Origin: Bacteroidota bacterium | GTDB lineage: Bacteria; Bacteroidota; Kryptoniia; Kryptoniales; JAKASW01 | Direction of reading: 5' to 3' | Assembly (NCBI GenBank): GCA_021785235.1 | Contig: JAJYGB010000165.1 | Coordinates: 1 to 6,159 of the forward strand | DNA length: 6,159 nucleotides | In this document: positions 1 to 5,640 of the stretch, one piece after another | Layout: every line of letters starts with the position of its first letter | How positions within the stretch are numbered: the stretch's first letter is position 1 | Notes under the pieces: generated by a model | Seen by the model: the letters and a program-made list of their open reading frames with translations, nothing else | Database searches by the model: none | What the model was told of the DNA's origin: nothing | Made by a program: the position numbers and the translations under genes

Positions 1-63
1 CTTTCTCCTTTCCTCGAGAAAAAGAACGCGGGGAAGAAGTAACCAGTAGGATTGAGGATTAAC
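1..63 (+). other. Possible 3' tail of an upstream plus-strand gene
   Basis: Frame 1 reads open from the window edge through LSPFLEKKNAGKK to a TAA at 40-42. Frame 3 reads open to a TAA at 60-62. Either could be the end of a plus-strand gene that uses the terminator at 64-91. The Lys-rich frame 1 tail is a common type of bacterial C-terminus, but about 13 codons cannot identify a gene. The stretch may also simply be non-coding. Confidence 0.25.
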
Positions 64-91
64 AAAAAGCCCCGCTGAGGCGGGGCTTTTT
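64..91. terminator. Bidirectional rho-independent terminator
   Basis: A perfect 7-bp GC stem, GCCCCGC (69-75) and GCGGGGC (80-86), closes a TGAG tetraloop. It is flanked by AAAAA (64-68) and TTTTT (87-91), so a U-tract follows the hairpin on either strand. On the minus strand it lies 22 bp past the lipoprotein stop codon (114-116). On the plus strand it would end whatever gene enters from the left. Confidence 0.93.
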
Positions 92-113
92 ATTCAGATG
101 ATGTTCTTAATTC

Positions 114-833
114 CTACGACCACGTACCGTTGGCGGCAACATTACCCTTCTCATCCCACATTGTGTAATGGCCCGAACCGTCCGCGTTCCAAATGATATC
201 AAATTCCTCTTGCGGCCCATTGCCATAATAGACTACCAATTCGCCGCTCTTGTCGGGGTTATTTGTGAAAACCTGCTTGAGCTCCACTGATCCGGTTGTA
301 TCGTTGTTTACGACGATCGTCCCGGTGAGTGTGCCGTTGGATGCTGTAGACCAGGTAAGCTGGTATGCCGCGACCGTTGTCGGGGGATAGAATATCGTCC
401 AGCTTCCGGATTTTCCGTCGGTCGTCTCCGATCCGCTGAGTGCGGTCCAGTTGCTGAAAGTCTCATTACCCTGCACACCGTTGTAGACTAGCTTCCAGTC
501 GTAGCCGCTGCTGCTTGAGGTAGCGGACCATGTCGCGGTGAAACCGCCCGCGCTGTAACTCCAGGTCCATGTGTTCCCGTTCTGTGTCCCATTTCCGGTG
601 AAAAATCCCATGTAGGTAGACGATGTCGCGTTGAAAAGGCCGGCGACTTGTTTGGCATACATTGCCCCGGTGCTCGTGTCAGCGGTTGAAGAAGTGCTGG
701 TCGGACCCGTGAAAACGGGTGCGGCAAGCTTCGGGGCGGTCCCACCTGAACTTGTGCTGCTGCTCTTTGAGCAACTCGCGAGCAGGAGTGCCATGGCAAC
801 CAGGACACCGGCACTCTTTAAAAAGTTCGACAT
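114..833 (-). CDS. Ser/Thr- and Trp-rich lipoprotein of unknown function
   Basis: This 239-residue protein begins MSNFLKSAGVLVAMALLLAS and then Cys21. A Lys, a hydrophobic core and the lipobox LASC indicate signal peptidase II processing and a lipid anchor. Residues 22 to about 55 are a low-complexity Ser/Thr/Gly linker that would hold the rest away from the membrane. The remainder alternates polar and aromatic residues, with ten Trp in all, several in TWTW, ATW, SWTIF, IIWN and GTWS contexts. This suggests an antiparallel beta-sheet or small barrel built from repeated strands. No catalytic motif is visible and I do not recognise the family. The start is well supported: AGGAGG lies 8 nt upstream. 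The gene is monocistronic here, ends at a strong terminator, and is divergent from the DUF4835 gene. Being a lipoprotein is near certain; the function is unknown. Confidence 0.9.
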   Translation of the reverse strand: MSNFLKSAGVLVAMALLLASCSKSSSTSSGGTAPKLAAPVFTGPTSTSSTADTSTGAMYAKQVAGLFNATSSTYMGFFTGNGTQNGNTWTWSYSAGGFTATWSATSSSSGYDWKLVYNGVQGNETFSNWTALSGSETTDGKSGSWTIFYPPTTVAAYQLTWSTASNGTLTGTIVVNNDTTGSVELKQVFTNNPDKSGELVVYYGNGPQEEFDIIWNADGSGHYTMWDEKGNVAANGTWS

Positions 834-841
834 TGTTCTTT

Positions 842-847
842 CCTCCT
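842..847 (-). promoter_or_regulatory. Shine-Dalgarno site of the lipoprotein gene
   Basis: The minus strand reads AGGAGG, a perfect anti-SD match, 8 nt before the ATG at 833-831. This fixes the start codon and predicts strong translation. Confidence 0.85.
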
Positions 848-896
848 ATTGTTTCTATTAGTTAGCTTCATGATCTCTTGCCACAAATTTTGGATA

Positions 897-925
897 AAGG
901 TAAAGACTAAATGCCTCATTGGCAA
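897..925 (-). promoter_or_regulatory. Candidate promoter for the lipoprotein gene
   Basis: On the minus strand, TTGCCA (925-920) is followed by a 17-bp spacer and TACCTT (902-897). The latter also opens TACCTTTA, one mismatch from the Bacteroidota -7 consensus TAnnTTTG. Transcription would start near 890, giving a leader of roughly 57 nt. The -10 match to the sigma70 consensus is weak, so this is a candidate only. Its -35 box overlaps that of the divergent candidate at 919-947. Confidence 0.3.
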
Positions 926-947
926 GCGATTTTCGTCACATTATTTT
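919..947 (+). promoter_or_regulatory. Candidate promoter for the DUF4835/outer-membrane operon
   Basis: TTGGCA (919-924, five of six to TTGACA), a 17-bp spacer and TATTTT (942-947, four of six to TATAAT) form a sigma70-like promoter. It is about 80 bp upstream of the chosen start at 1028. The following stretch is T- and C-rich. Bacteroidota sigma factors often use different boxes, so the match may be fortuitous. Confidence 0.35.
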
Positions 948-1014
948 CTCTTCATTTCTTTCCGTCGGGGGGCAATGTGTTGCCTTGAATAGAGATGAAG
1001 GCTAAATTGCACGC

Positions 1015-1019
1015 GGAGG
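1015..1019 (+). promoter_or_regulatory. Shine-Dalgarno site that sets the DUF4835 gene start at 1028
   Basis: GGAGG lies 8 nt before the ATG at 1028. This favours that codon over the upstream in-frame ATG at 995. The signal peptide also begins cleanly at 1028, whereas the longer form adds eleven charged residues in front of it. Confidence 0.8.
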
Positions 1020-1027
1020 AAAAATCT

Positions 1028-1909
1028 ATGAAATGGCTCGTTCTGCTGATTACGTTCGTGTCGATCTCAACGGCTACAGCCCAGGAGATCAACGCCACCG
1101 TAACGCTGAATTACGACGCGCTCGGCGGCACGGACAGGGAAAATGTCATTAACCTGGCTCCGGCCATCCAGAACTACGTTAACAGCTACAGATGGACCGG
1201 TCAGGATTTCAAAGGGCCGAAGATCCAGGTTACGCTGAATATCTATCTCCTATCCGGCGCGAACGGAGTCTACTCCGCTCAGGCTTTCATTGGAAGCCAG
1301 CGTCCCATCTATAAGTCTGGCAACGTGTCGCCAATGGTCCGCGTGCTGGATAATTCCTGGCAATTCTCTTACACGAAGGATCAGCCTCTGCTGCACGACG
1401 AGTTTCATTTCAACTCGTTTACCGGTTTCATAGACTACTACATGTATGTGGTCCTCGGATTTGATTTTGATTCTTACGATCCGCTCGGCGGGACGAAGTA
1501 CTTTCAGAAAGCCGCCAACATAGTGGCACAGGGGCAGAACGGGGATTTTCCGCAGGGCTGGCAGCCCAGCACCTCCGGAAGTTATTCGAGGTATGCCCTG
1601 GTCAATGACGTGATGTCCGGCAAGTACGACGTCTTCAGAACGGCTTTTTATAATTACGAGTATAACGGAATAGATATGCTCAGTACACAGCGCGACTCTG
1701 CTCAGGTCGTGATCGCAAACGCGTTAAACAAAATCGCGGACATCGTTTTGCAGTCGGGATCGCGCAGCGCGTTGATAAGGGTGTTCTTCGATGCGAAGTA
1801 CAGCGAAATCGCGGACGCTTTGAACGGATATCCAGACAAGGGAATCCTGCAGAAGTTGTCAATCGTCGACCAGTCGCACCAATCGACTTATGCCAAGTAC
1901 ATGAACTAA
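1028..1909 (+). CDS. porD: DUF4835 family protein, type IX secretion system PorD-like
   Basis: The 293-residue product starts with a signal peptide, MKWLVLLITFVSISTATA, cleaved before QE. The mature part matches my memory of the DUF4835 family along its whole length: EINATVTLN at the mature N-terminus, SQRPIY at 90-95, YYMYVVLGFDFDSY at 137-150 followed by GGTKYFQKA, a central FYNYEYNGIDML (207-218), and the strongly conserved block RVFFDAKYSEI at 251-261. Length is normal for the family. DUF4835 is annotated in Bacteroidota as the T9SS protein PorD, an exported envelope factor; its exact biochemical role is not clear to me. In many Bacteroidota it sits between coaBC and recN, but here it heads a run of outer-membrane genes and an 88-bp gap separates it from the next. 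Family assignment is strong; the symbol rests on family-wide annotation. Confidence 0.88.
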   Translation: MKWLVLLITFVSISTATAQEINATVTLNYDALGGTDRENVINLAPAIQNYVNSYRWTGQDFKGPKIQVTLNIYLLSGANGVYSAQAFIGSQRPIYKSGNVSPMVRVLDNSWQFSYTKDQPLLHDEFHFNSFTGFIDYYMYVVLGFDFDSYDPLGGTKYFQKAANIVAQGQNGDFPQGWQPSTSGSYSRYALVNDVMSGKYDVFRTAFYNYEYNGIDMLSTQRDSAQVVIANALNKIADIVLQSGSRSALIRVFFDAKYSEIADALNGYPDKGILQKLSIVDQSHQSTYAKYMN

Positions 1910-1945
1910 GCGATAGTCCGCCGGGATTTTCGGTTGCATTCCCGG

Positions 1946-1963
1946 ACCCGTACCGGAGCGGGT
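1946..1963 (+). other. Weak intercistronic hairpin
   Basis: ACCCG (1946-1950) can pair with CGGGT (1959-1963) around an 8-nt loop, followed by the T-rich stretch 1966-1979. Just upstream, CCGGGA (1921-1926) can pair with TCCCGG (1940-1945). Neither stem is strong enough for a convincing terminator. They might attenuate read-through from the DUF4835 gene into the PorV-like gene. Confidence 0.2.
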
Positions 1964-1982
1964 GATCTCTTTATGTTTTGTC

Positions 1983-1989
1983 AAAGGGA
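1983..1989 (+). promoter_or_regulatory. Shine-Dalgarno site that sets the PorV-like gene start at 1998
   Basis: AAAGGGA lies 8 to 9 nt before the ATG at 1998. The alternative in-frame GTG at 1962 would put twelve residues with two Cys ahead of the signal peptide, and no good ribosome site was seen before it. Confidence 0.65.
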
Positions 1990-1997
1990 TATGGTGT

Positions 1998-2885
1998 ATG
2001 AATATCGCGGGTCGTGTTCTGTCTCTTTCCACATTGCCGCTGCTTCTCGTCCTGGCTTTCGAGGAATCCTTTGCCGGGTTCGAGCGGAGGTGCGCTGGCA
2101 CTCGCTCACTTGGCACAGCCGGCGCGTTAAGTTCGTTCGGTGAAGATGCATGGTCCTTCTACGCGAATCCCGCGCACGCCGCTGACATATCCGAAGCGGG
2201 CCTCTTCTATGTCCCGTCCACACTCGGCCTGCAGGAAGTCAAATCCACAGGTATCTCATACCGCGACAATTTCTTTGGGGTCGATTTCTCGGGCGCCCTT
2301 CAGTCTTTCGGTTATGAGATATATCGCGAGACGGTCATGAGCGCGAATGTGTCAATTCCCCTGTTCGATTTTCTCTTTGTCGGCTCGAATATTAATCTGA
2401 ATCACCTATTCATCAGGGACTACGGAACAGATCTGGCAGCGAGCCTGGACGTTGGCAGCAGAATATTCCTCTCCGATCGGTTCTCCGTCGGCCTCAGCGT
2501 GACCAACCTGAATTCCGCATCGATGACGCAGTCGGACGATATGCTTCCCCAATCCCTTGCCGGAGGCGTCGCGTACCTCTCGGACGCCCTGAACCTCGGC
2601 ATCGAGTATTTCAAGGAGCTGGGATTTCCGTCCGCAGTCCGTGTTGCCGCGGAGTACTCACCGGCCAGTTTCATTACGGTCCGCACCGGCACGGCGAGCG
2701 GATCCGGTTCGTTCAATGCGGGCCTCTCGCTCAGGCTGGCGCCTTTCACGGTCGAGTATGGTGCCATGTTCCACCAGGTGCTGGGCGTTACGCATTCCTT
2801 CGGTGTCTCCGTCAAATTTTCCCGCACGGGTGAATCCGAATTTGAGAGTATCCGGCGGTACAGGGAGTCGCTGAGGAGAAGATAG
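1998..2885 (+). CDS. PorV/PorQ-like (UPF0164-like) outer-membrane beta-barrel protein
   Basis: The 295-residue product has a signal peptide (MNIAGRVLSLSTLPLLLVLA, probable cleavage SFA|G after residue 26). A small-residue segment, RSLGTAGAL, leads into DAWSFYANPA (50-59), the counterpart of the D-x-x-x-x-x-x-NPA signature that opens PorV/PorQ/UPF0164 barrels. The rest alternates polar and hydrophobic residues in strands typical of FadL-like barrels (ANVSIPLFDFLFVGSNIN, FSVGLSVTNLN, HSFGVSVKF). The barrel appears to end at the F of VKF, after which about 21 Arg/Glu/Ser-rich residues follow, ending SLRRR. Relatives act as outer-membrane partners of T9SS cargo or as small-molecule porins; which applies here cannot be told. 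The stop lies 11 bp before the HhH-barrel gene, so the two are co-transcribed. It is more divergent than true PorV, so no symbol is given. Confidence 0.8.
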   Translation: MNIAGRVLSLSTLPLLLVLAFEESFAGFERRCAGTRSLGTAGALSSFGEDAWSFYANPAHAADISEAGLFYVPSTLGLQEVKSTGISYRDNFFGVDFSGALQSFGYEIYRETVMSANVSIPLFDFLFVGSNINLNHLFIRDYGTDLAASLDVGSRIFLSDRFSVGLSVTNLNSASMTQSDDMLPQSLAGGVAYLSDALNLGIEYFKELGFPSAVRVAAEYSPASFITVRTGTASGSGSFNAGLSLRLAPFTVEYGAMFHQVLGVTHSFGVSVKFSRTGESEFESIRRYRESLRRR

Positions 2886-2896
2886 GCGGGCGGGGT

Positions 2897-4846
2897 ATGA
2901 TATCATTGTCCGGGGGAATGAGCAGGTTGGAGAGAGTAGCGGTGACGATAACGGTCATGCTATCCGTATCAGATGCGGAGTATTCCTCCGCACAATCGGC
3001 CGAAGGAGATGTTAGAGAAGAGAACCTGCTCGAATCGGTGTTGACAAACTCGGACGATGTTGCGGACATACTGACTCCGATCGACATCAACCGGGCGACG
3101 ACCGAGGATTTGCTCTCGATCACCGGAGTGGACGAAGGCAGTGCCGCTTCAATAATCGCGTACAGAAAGAGGAACGGATCGATCCGGAGTTTCGATGATC
3201 TATGGCGCGTAGACGGCATGACCTCGGAACTTTTCTCGGCACTTTTACGGCATATCCGTGTGCCGGAGGACAACAATTTCCATGGCGAAGGGATGTCGTA
3301 CTTCAGCCTTTCACCCCAGCGGGCCCCGCTGTTCAAAGATGCCTATGGAGATTACGGGATATCGAACTTTCAGCGTTTCAGCCTCTCCTACCGCAACCTT
3401 GAGGCATACGCCGTGACGGACAAAGATCCCGGAGAAGGCGGTTACGCTGATTTCTATTCAATGGCGCTTACCGCGCGAAGGGTCTGGTTGTTTTCGGCCA
3501 TAAGCATCGGAGACTATGCGCTCAGTCTGGGCAACGGCCTGCTGTTTTCGAGCGGGGGCATGGTATCGAAGAGCGCAGGTGCCATCTCTCCTCTCTTCGC
3601 GGCGCGGGCATATTCCTTGAAACCATACAGGTCGAGAGGGGAGAACAAGTTCTTGAGAGGGGGAGCGCTGTCGCTTGACGCAGGCGCGTTCGGGATTACC
3701 GCTTTCGTCTCGTCAAAAAAACTTGCCGCAAGGTTTGACAGTACAGGCCTCATCACATCGATTGATTATTCGGGATTGCATCTTCCGACGAGTCGACCGG
3801 GCTCACGCAATAATCTTGCGGAACGCATAGCGGGAGGAATCATTCACTACGATGCAGAGGCCCTGACCGCTGGCGTCTCGGCGGTCTACTTCCACTATGA
3901 TAGAGCGTTCAGGCATTGCTACGAGAAGGAGGTTTTGGCGCTTGAATCGTTCGGTAGGCTGCGCGCGGACAGTTTCGCCTTCTCCGGCGAACTCCTCCTC
4001 GATAAGCTTGTTTCCTTTGCCTCGAATATCAGCCTCGATTATGGCGACGCGCGGTTCGCCGTCGGAGTTCGCGACCTTCGTTCACGAATAGTCCAAAATT
4101 ACAGCGGTCCCCTGTCGGAGAGTTTTCCGACAAATCCTGAGCAGGGGATCTATTTCGGCGCGACTGTTCGCCCGGTTGATATTGTGAAACTCGGGTTCTA
4201 TTACGACAGGTTCAGGATCTTTTCCGCATCTGGCGAACCCGAGAGGAGCGGCGAAGAAATCTTTGTCGATTCGTACGTATCGTTTTCGCGGGAAAAACTG
4301 TTTGAGGGCTCCGGCACGATTATTTATTTGCGATATAGATACAAAACCAAAGAAGACTCGTACGTACCTTCCGCCGATTTCCCCGTAGCTCTCTCGGTGA
4401 TTGCGGGTTCAAAACAGAGCTTCAGGATCGATTTCAGACACAGGTTCAACCCCGTCTTCTCTTTCCGTGCGAGGACTGAAAGGATTTTCCTATCCTCGGG
4501 CGAGAAGGGTGAGATGATTCTATTCGACTCCGGTTGGCGATTCGGGGGCACATCCCTGGATTCCAGGATATGCTTCTACCGGACAGATTCTTACGCATCG
4601 GCGTTTTACACCGTGGAAAAGAATCTGCCGCACGTCATGGATTTCACGTTTCTGTACGGCGACGGCGCGCGCCTTTTCTTGCTGGGTAACTGGGAAGCGA
4701 CCCGGTCTCTTACGGTCGGCATCAAAATGTCCAGGGATATTTACAACCGTACCAGGGAGGTATCGGTGGGATCCGGCTCAAAATACGTCCCGGGTCTGAC
4801 GGAACTCAGTCTCGAATTATGCTACACGATCAATAGAGGGAGGTGA
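2897..4846 (+). CDS. Helix-hairpin-helix (ComEA-like) domain fused to a large predicted outer-membrane beta-barrel
   Basis: The 649-residue product has an Arg-containing N-terminus, a hydrophobic stretch (VAVTITVMLSV, 14-24) and a possible cleavage near SSA|Q at 32. Residues 63-122 form a tandem HhH unit: INRATTEDLLSITGV, then AASIIAYRKRNG, then SFDDLWRVDGMTSELFSALL. This resembles the DNA-binding domain of the competence protein ComEA. From about 130 to the end the sequence is rich in aromatic, amphipathic strands separated by polar loops, as in a large outer-membrane barrel. A conserved-looking GDYALSLGNGLLFSSGG occurs at 205-221. I recall proteins of this architecture and size in Bacteroidota, without a proven function. 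The start at 2897 follows a G-rich stretch (GGCGGGCGGGG, 2885-2895) instead of AGGAGG; M8 at 2918 is a less likely alternative. DNA binding is inferred from the fold; HhH units can also mediate protein contacts. Confidence 0.85.
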   Translation: MISLSGGMSRLERVAVTITVMLSVSDAEYSSAQSAEGDVREENLLESVLTNSDDVADILTPIDINRATTEDLLSITGVDEGSAASIIAYRKRNGSIRSFDDLWRVDGMTSELFSALLRHIRVPEDNNFHGEGMSYFSLSPQRAPLFKDAYGDYGISNFQRFSLSYRNLEAYAVTDKDPGEGGYADFYSMALTARRVWLFSAISIGDYALSLGNGLLFSSGGMVSKSAGAISPLFAARAYSLKPYRSRGENKFLRGGALSLDAGAFGITAFVSSKKLAARFDSTGLITSIDYSGLHLPTSRPGSRNNLAERIAGGIIHYDAEALTAGVSAVYFHYDRAFRHCYEKEVLALESFGRLRADSFAFSGELLLDKLVSFASNISLDYGDARFAVGVRDLRSRIVQNYSGPLSESFPTNPEQGIYFGATVRPVDIVKLGFYYDRFRIFSASGEPERSGEEIFVDSYVSFSREKLFEGSGTIIYLRYRYKTKEDSYVPSADFPVALSVIAGSKQSFRIDFRHRFNPVFSFRARTERIFLSSGEKGEMILFDSGWRFGGTSLDSRICFYRTDSYASAFYTVEKNLPHVMDFTFLYGDGARLFLLGNWEATRSLTVGIKMSRDIYNRTREVSVGSGSKYVPGLTELSLELCYTINRGR

Positions 4847-4850
4847 AACC

Positions 4851-5546
4851 TCAAGGAACCAAAGATTCCACGCCGACCAGGCGACTTCCCGCCAACTTTC
4901 CATCCTTGTCGAAATCAAACGCGAAATCCGCGATTCCGATGTGCTCGCAAGCGTGGCAGCCGTTGCGGATAATGTAAGTCAGGACAAATCTTTGTCCGCC
5001 TCCCGGCAACGGAGTGCAGCTCGGTTGATCGAAGTGGAACCTGTCACCAGGCCAGATGGACGCGTCGGGAAAGGCATCCACGATTTTGAGATAGGTCGAG
5101 TCCTTCTTTAGCTCAGTAAGGTCTACAAACTGAAAGTCGTCGACGTCAATCATTCCCGGGCGACCGTTTACCAGCGTTATGCCGAAGTTCTCGTTTGCCC
5201 TGAAGGGGTAGGCGACGTAAGCCACGCCGATGAGGCCCGCATCTACGAAATGCCGGACGTAGCCGGTGGTGTCGGTTAGCACGGTGAACCTGACCGCTTG
5301 GGGAGACGCGCCCAGTTCTCTCATCAAGGCGATGAAACACTTCTGGAAACCGGGGGAGATAAGCGAATCGCATCGCCCGTCCATCATCTCTCTGAATACC
5401 GACGGTGGATGCCACACTGCGCCCGAGTCAATCCGTGCACGCGGTCCTGGTGGAGTTACAGTCTGGGCTTCCGCACAGGCGGAGAAAAACAGGATTATGA
5501 TGACCCCGATTGTTTTCATATTTAGCCGGCGCTTCGTAATATTCAT
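4851..5546 (-). CDS. Exported protein with CxxC motif and DxDxDG loop, unknown function
   Basis: The 231-residue product starts MNITKRRLNMKTIGV with a hydrophobic core (IIILFF) and probable cleavage AEA|Q after residue 27. FSAC at 21-24 is an imperfect lipobox, so a lipoprotein cannot be excluded. The mature part has Cys59 and Cys70, and near the end NGCHACEHIG, a CxxC (Cys197, Cys200) that might be a redox or metal site. Then comes DFDKDG (211-216), whose Asp211, Asp213 and Asp215 followed by Gly resemble an EF-hand-type calcium loop. No thioredoxin fold is evident before the CxxC, so thiol-disulfide exchange is not assumed. I do not recognise a named family. No strong ribosome site decides between the ATGs at 5546 and 5519; both give an exported protein. 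The gene converges on the HhH-barrel gene with 4 bp between stop codons, and is divergent from the HAD gene. Confidence 0.85.
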   Translation of the reverse strand: MNITKRRLNMKTIGVIIILFFSACAEAQTVTPPGPRARIDSGAVWHPPSVFREMMDGRCDSLISPGFQKCFIALMRELGASPQAVRFTVLTDTTGYVRHFVDAGLIGVAYVAYPFRANENFGITLVNGRPGMIDVDDFQFVDLTELKKDSTYLKIVDAFPDASIWPGDRFHFDQPSCTPLPGGGQRFVLTYIIRNGCHACEHIGIADFAFDFDKDGKLAGSRLVGVESLVP

Positions 5547-5640
5547 TATTGAGATTCGATGCCTCTCAGCAAACTAAGTAACGATTTCAAGCAAGTCAAT
5601 CAACATCAGCAAATCCAAATACCGGAGAGATGGAAGGAAA
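5547..5640. promoter_or_regulatory. Divergent intergenic region between the CxxC-protein and HAD genes
   Basis: These 94 bp must carry both start signals. Before the HAD ATG, GGAGAGA (5624-5630) and GGAAGGA (5632-5638) are possible ribosome sites, the first at a good spacing of about 10 nt. On the minus strand, TTAGTTTG (5577-5570) is one mismatch from the Bacteroidota -7 box TAnnTTTG, but no -33 TTTG lies at the expected distance. No convincing promoter or operator was found. Confidence 0.35.

Larger units (their letters stand above)
877..984. repeat. Repeated TTGCC/GGCAA half-sites in a divergent intergenic region
   Basis: CTTGCCA (877-883) is the exact reverse complement of TGGCAAG (920-926). 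A third, compact inverted repeat, GGCAA-TGTG-TTGCC, lies at 971-984. The region separates divergent genes and overlaps both candidate promoters. The sites could be operator half-sites, or the last could form a small hairpin in the operon's leader RNA. The motif is only 5-7 bp, so chance is a real alternative. Confidence 0.35.

Noticed and set aside
488..814. 108-codon minus-strand frame inside the lipoprotein gene
   Set aside because: Overlaps the lipoprotein in another frame; that gene has a lipobox, a strong ribosome site and a terminator, while this one has none of these.
1921..1979. Possible intrinsic terminator after the DUF4835 gene
   Set aside because: The stems are only 5-6 bp with long loops and no continuous T-run; kept only as a weak hairpin.
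1859..2223. Minus-strand open frames across the gap between the DUF4835 and PorV-like genes
   Set aside because: Arg-rich and lacking ribosome sites; they overlap the well-supported PorV-like start and signal peptide.
2420..2827. 135-codon open frame on the minus strand
   Set aside because: Fully antisense to the PorV-like gene; composition typical of a reverse-strand shadow.
2812..3336. 174-codon open frame on the minus strand
   Set aside because: It lies antisense to the PorV-like gene end and the HhH domain, both strongly supported. Its translation is Ser/Arg-rich with no domain pattern.
5266..5577. Plus-strand frames of 103 and 75 codons antisense to the CxxC-protein gene
   Set aside because: No ribosome site, no domain, and the opposite strand encodes a clear signal peptide and a CxxC protein.
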